A stretch of DNA of 17,527 bases from JANMEX01 sp031423755. Lineage in GTDB: Bacteria > Pseudomonadota > Alphaproteobacteria > Rhizobiales > Rhizobiaceae. Both the position numbers and the translations under genes were made by a program. The stretch is from positions 1 through 17,527 of the forward strand of contig JANPGC010000176.1 in NCBI GenBank assembly GCA_031423755.1, given 5' to 3'. The notes below the pieces were generated by a model. The model made no database searches. It had not been told where the DNA came from and saw only the letters and a program-made list of their open reading frames with translations. Shown here piece after piece: positions 16,697 through 17,527 of the stretch. Each line of letters begins with the position of its first letter. Position 1 is the stretch's first letter.

Positions 16697-17107
16697 TCAA
16701 TCGGCAAGCCCGAGCTGCTTTGCGATTGGCAGAACAAGCGTCTTGGCAGAAAACGCTGTAACTTCGCTGTCATTTGCGGAAAGAACCATGGAAACGGAGG
16801 ATTCCTTGCCGCCGCGCAGCGGCGACGTCCGCACGGAGACGTCGAACGCACGCCTGGTCCGGGGCCTGACAGTCACCGAAAGCCTATGTCCCTTGGCATC
16901 AGCCGAAACGATGGACAGACCGAAGTCGGTTCTCAAATACTGTTCGAGCGCCGAACAGAACATTTTCTCAGCGTCGGAAGGCAAGGTAACCTGACCTTTT
17001 TCAAAGGCGCACGAAAAGGCGATTTTCTGTCCGGCTGCAGCTTCAGATGTCATGGCACCCAATATCCAAGTCATTGCGGCGAACGAAATTGTCCGCGCAA
17101 TCCGCAT
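16697..17107 (-). CDS. Small exported two-cysteine protein, unknown function
   Basis: 136 residues from the ATG at 17107. I chose it over the in-frame ATG at 17194 because AGGA (17118-17121) lies 10 bases upstream and because it places a good signal peptide at the very N-terminus (MRIARTISFAAMTWILGAMT, then SEAAA as likely cleavage region). The mature part has C33 and C51, 17 residues apart, which could form a disulfide after export. It then has a beta-rich stretch with basic residues (RLSVTVRPRTRRAFDVSV). The C-terminal helix-like tail ends KQLGLAD. The 13784-14323 product has the same cysteine spacing. The gene lies 222 bases after an RTX gene end and 173 bases before the first protease. 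The family is not recognised. An inhibitor or helper of the protease is a guess from context only. Confidence 0.8.
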   Translation of the reverse strand: MRIARTISFAAMTWILGAMTSEAAAGQKIAFSCAFEKGQVTLPSDAEKMFCSALEQYLRTDFGLSIVSADAKGHRLSVTVRPRTRRAFDVSVRTSPLRGGKESSVSMVLSANDSEVTAFSAKTLVLPIAKQLGLAD

Positions 17108-17329
17108 CGGCCGTATTTCCTGGCCGCTCGCGTGCGAGGCCGCCGCCGTCAGCCTGATTGTCCGCTTGGTCAAATCCGCATTCCCTACGCACATTCAGAA
17201 ACACTGTCACAGATTGCAATGAAACGATAGGCTGCAAGCTGGACTTCATGCGGCAACAGCCGCCACGAGAACGGCTAGAGCAGATTTGCAACACTCGCCA
17301 TGCTGCGTCTCCCGCATTGCTGTTCTGCC

Positions 17330-17527
17330 TTAAATCACCACGAAATCCGCAAACGTCAGCGCTGTCCCGTCGGTCACATCGGCAAAAAGCACGACGCCGC
17401 CGGCGGCAAGTCCGTTTGTGTCAATGAACAGATTGCCTGCCGGACGGTTGTAGAGGATCACGTCGTTGGCATCCTGCGCGGCGAGCGACAGGTCCTTGAA
17501 CAGGCCCGCGGCCAGCGTGCCGGTCGC
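17330..17527 (-). CDS. RTX exoprotein, C-terminal 65 residues only (N-terminus beyond window)
   Basis: The frame enters from the right edge and ends at TAA (17330-17332). The visible 65 residues are the secretion block shared by the other RTX proteins: GTLAAGLFKDLSLAAQD, a YNRPAGNLF turn, LFADV and the ending FADFVVI. It resembles the end of the 6707-10144 product most (the GTLAAGLFKDLSLAAQD part is identical). Type I secretion signals lie in the last ~60 residues and often end with Asp plus hydrophobic residues, which fits. Nothing can be said of the rest of the protein. The 222 bases between this stop and the next gene show no terminator I can support. Confidence 0.92.
   Translation of the reverse strand, partial: ATGTLAAGLFKDLSLAAQDANDVILYNRPAGNLFIDTNGLAAGGVVLFADVTDGTALTFADFVVI

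Noticed and set aside
17108..17194. Longer N-terminus for the small exported protein
   Set aside because: It would bury the signal peptide behind 29 polar residues. The ATG at 17107 has an AGGA site and gives a standard signal peptide.

Overview
The window is a cluster of RTX (calcium-binding repeat) exoprotein genes, and every supported gene lies on the minus strand. The sequence is fairly GC-rich. The repeat style (GGxGxDxLxG nonapeptides mixed with an 86-residue unit, and a C-terminal block ending in FADFVVV or FADFVVI) resembles RTX proteins of Alphaproteobacteria, especially Hyphomicrobiales. That assignment is inferred from protein style; there is no rRNA or housekeeping gene to confirm it.

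Layout in the direction of transcription, from the right edge to the left: the 3' end of an RTX gene (17330-17527); a small exported two-cysteine protein (16697-17107); an RTX metalloprotease of the serralysin type (14343-16523); a second small exported two-cysteine protein (13784-14323); a second RTX metalloprotease (11639-13735), followed by a clear intrinsic terminator (11579-11608); a PAS/LuxR-type transcription regulator (10253-11374); a large protein made almost entirely of RTX repeats (6707-10144); an RTX protein with a predicted seven-bladed beta-propeller N-terminus (3844-6612); a 671-base spacer holding a perfect palindrome; and a very large RTX protein with another predicted seven-bladed propeller, whose C-terminus is cut by the left edge (1-3172).

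All five RTX genes whose 3' ends are visible encode nearly the same last ~100 residues, the place where type I secretion signals lie. They are therefore probably exported by one shared type I system, but no ABC transporter, membrane fusion protein or TolC-like gene is in the window. The two proteases have diverged catalytic halves but an almost identical C-terminal quarter at DNA level, which points to gene conversion or module exchange. The most interesting unexplained element is the pair of small signal-peptide proteins with identical C-X17-C spacing that alternate with the proteases. They could be protease inhibitors, chaperones or maturation factors, but this is hypothesis only.

Many long open frames on the plus strand are antisense shadows of the RTX genes and were rejected.
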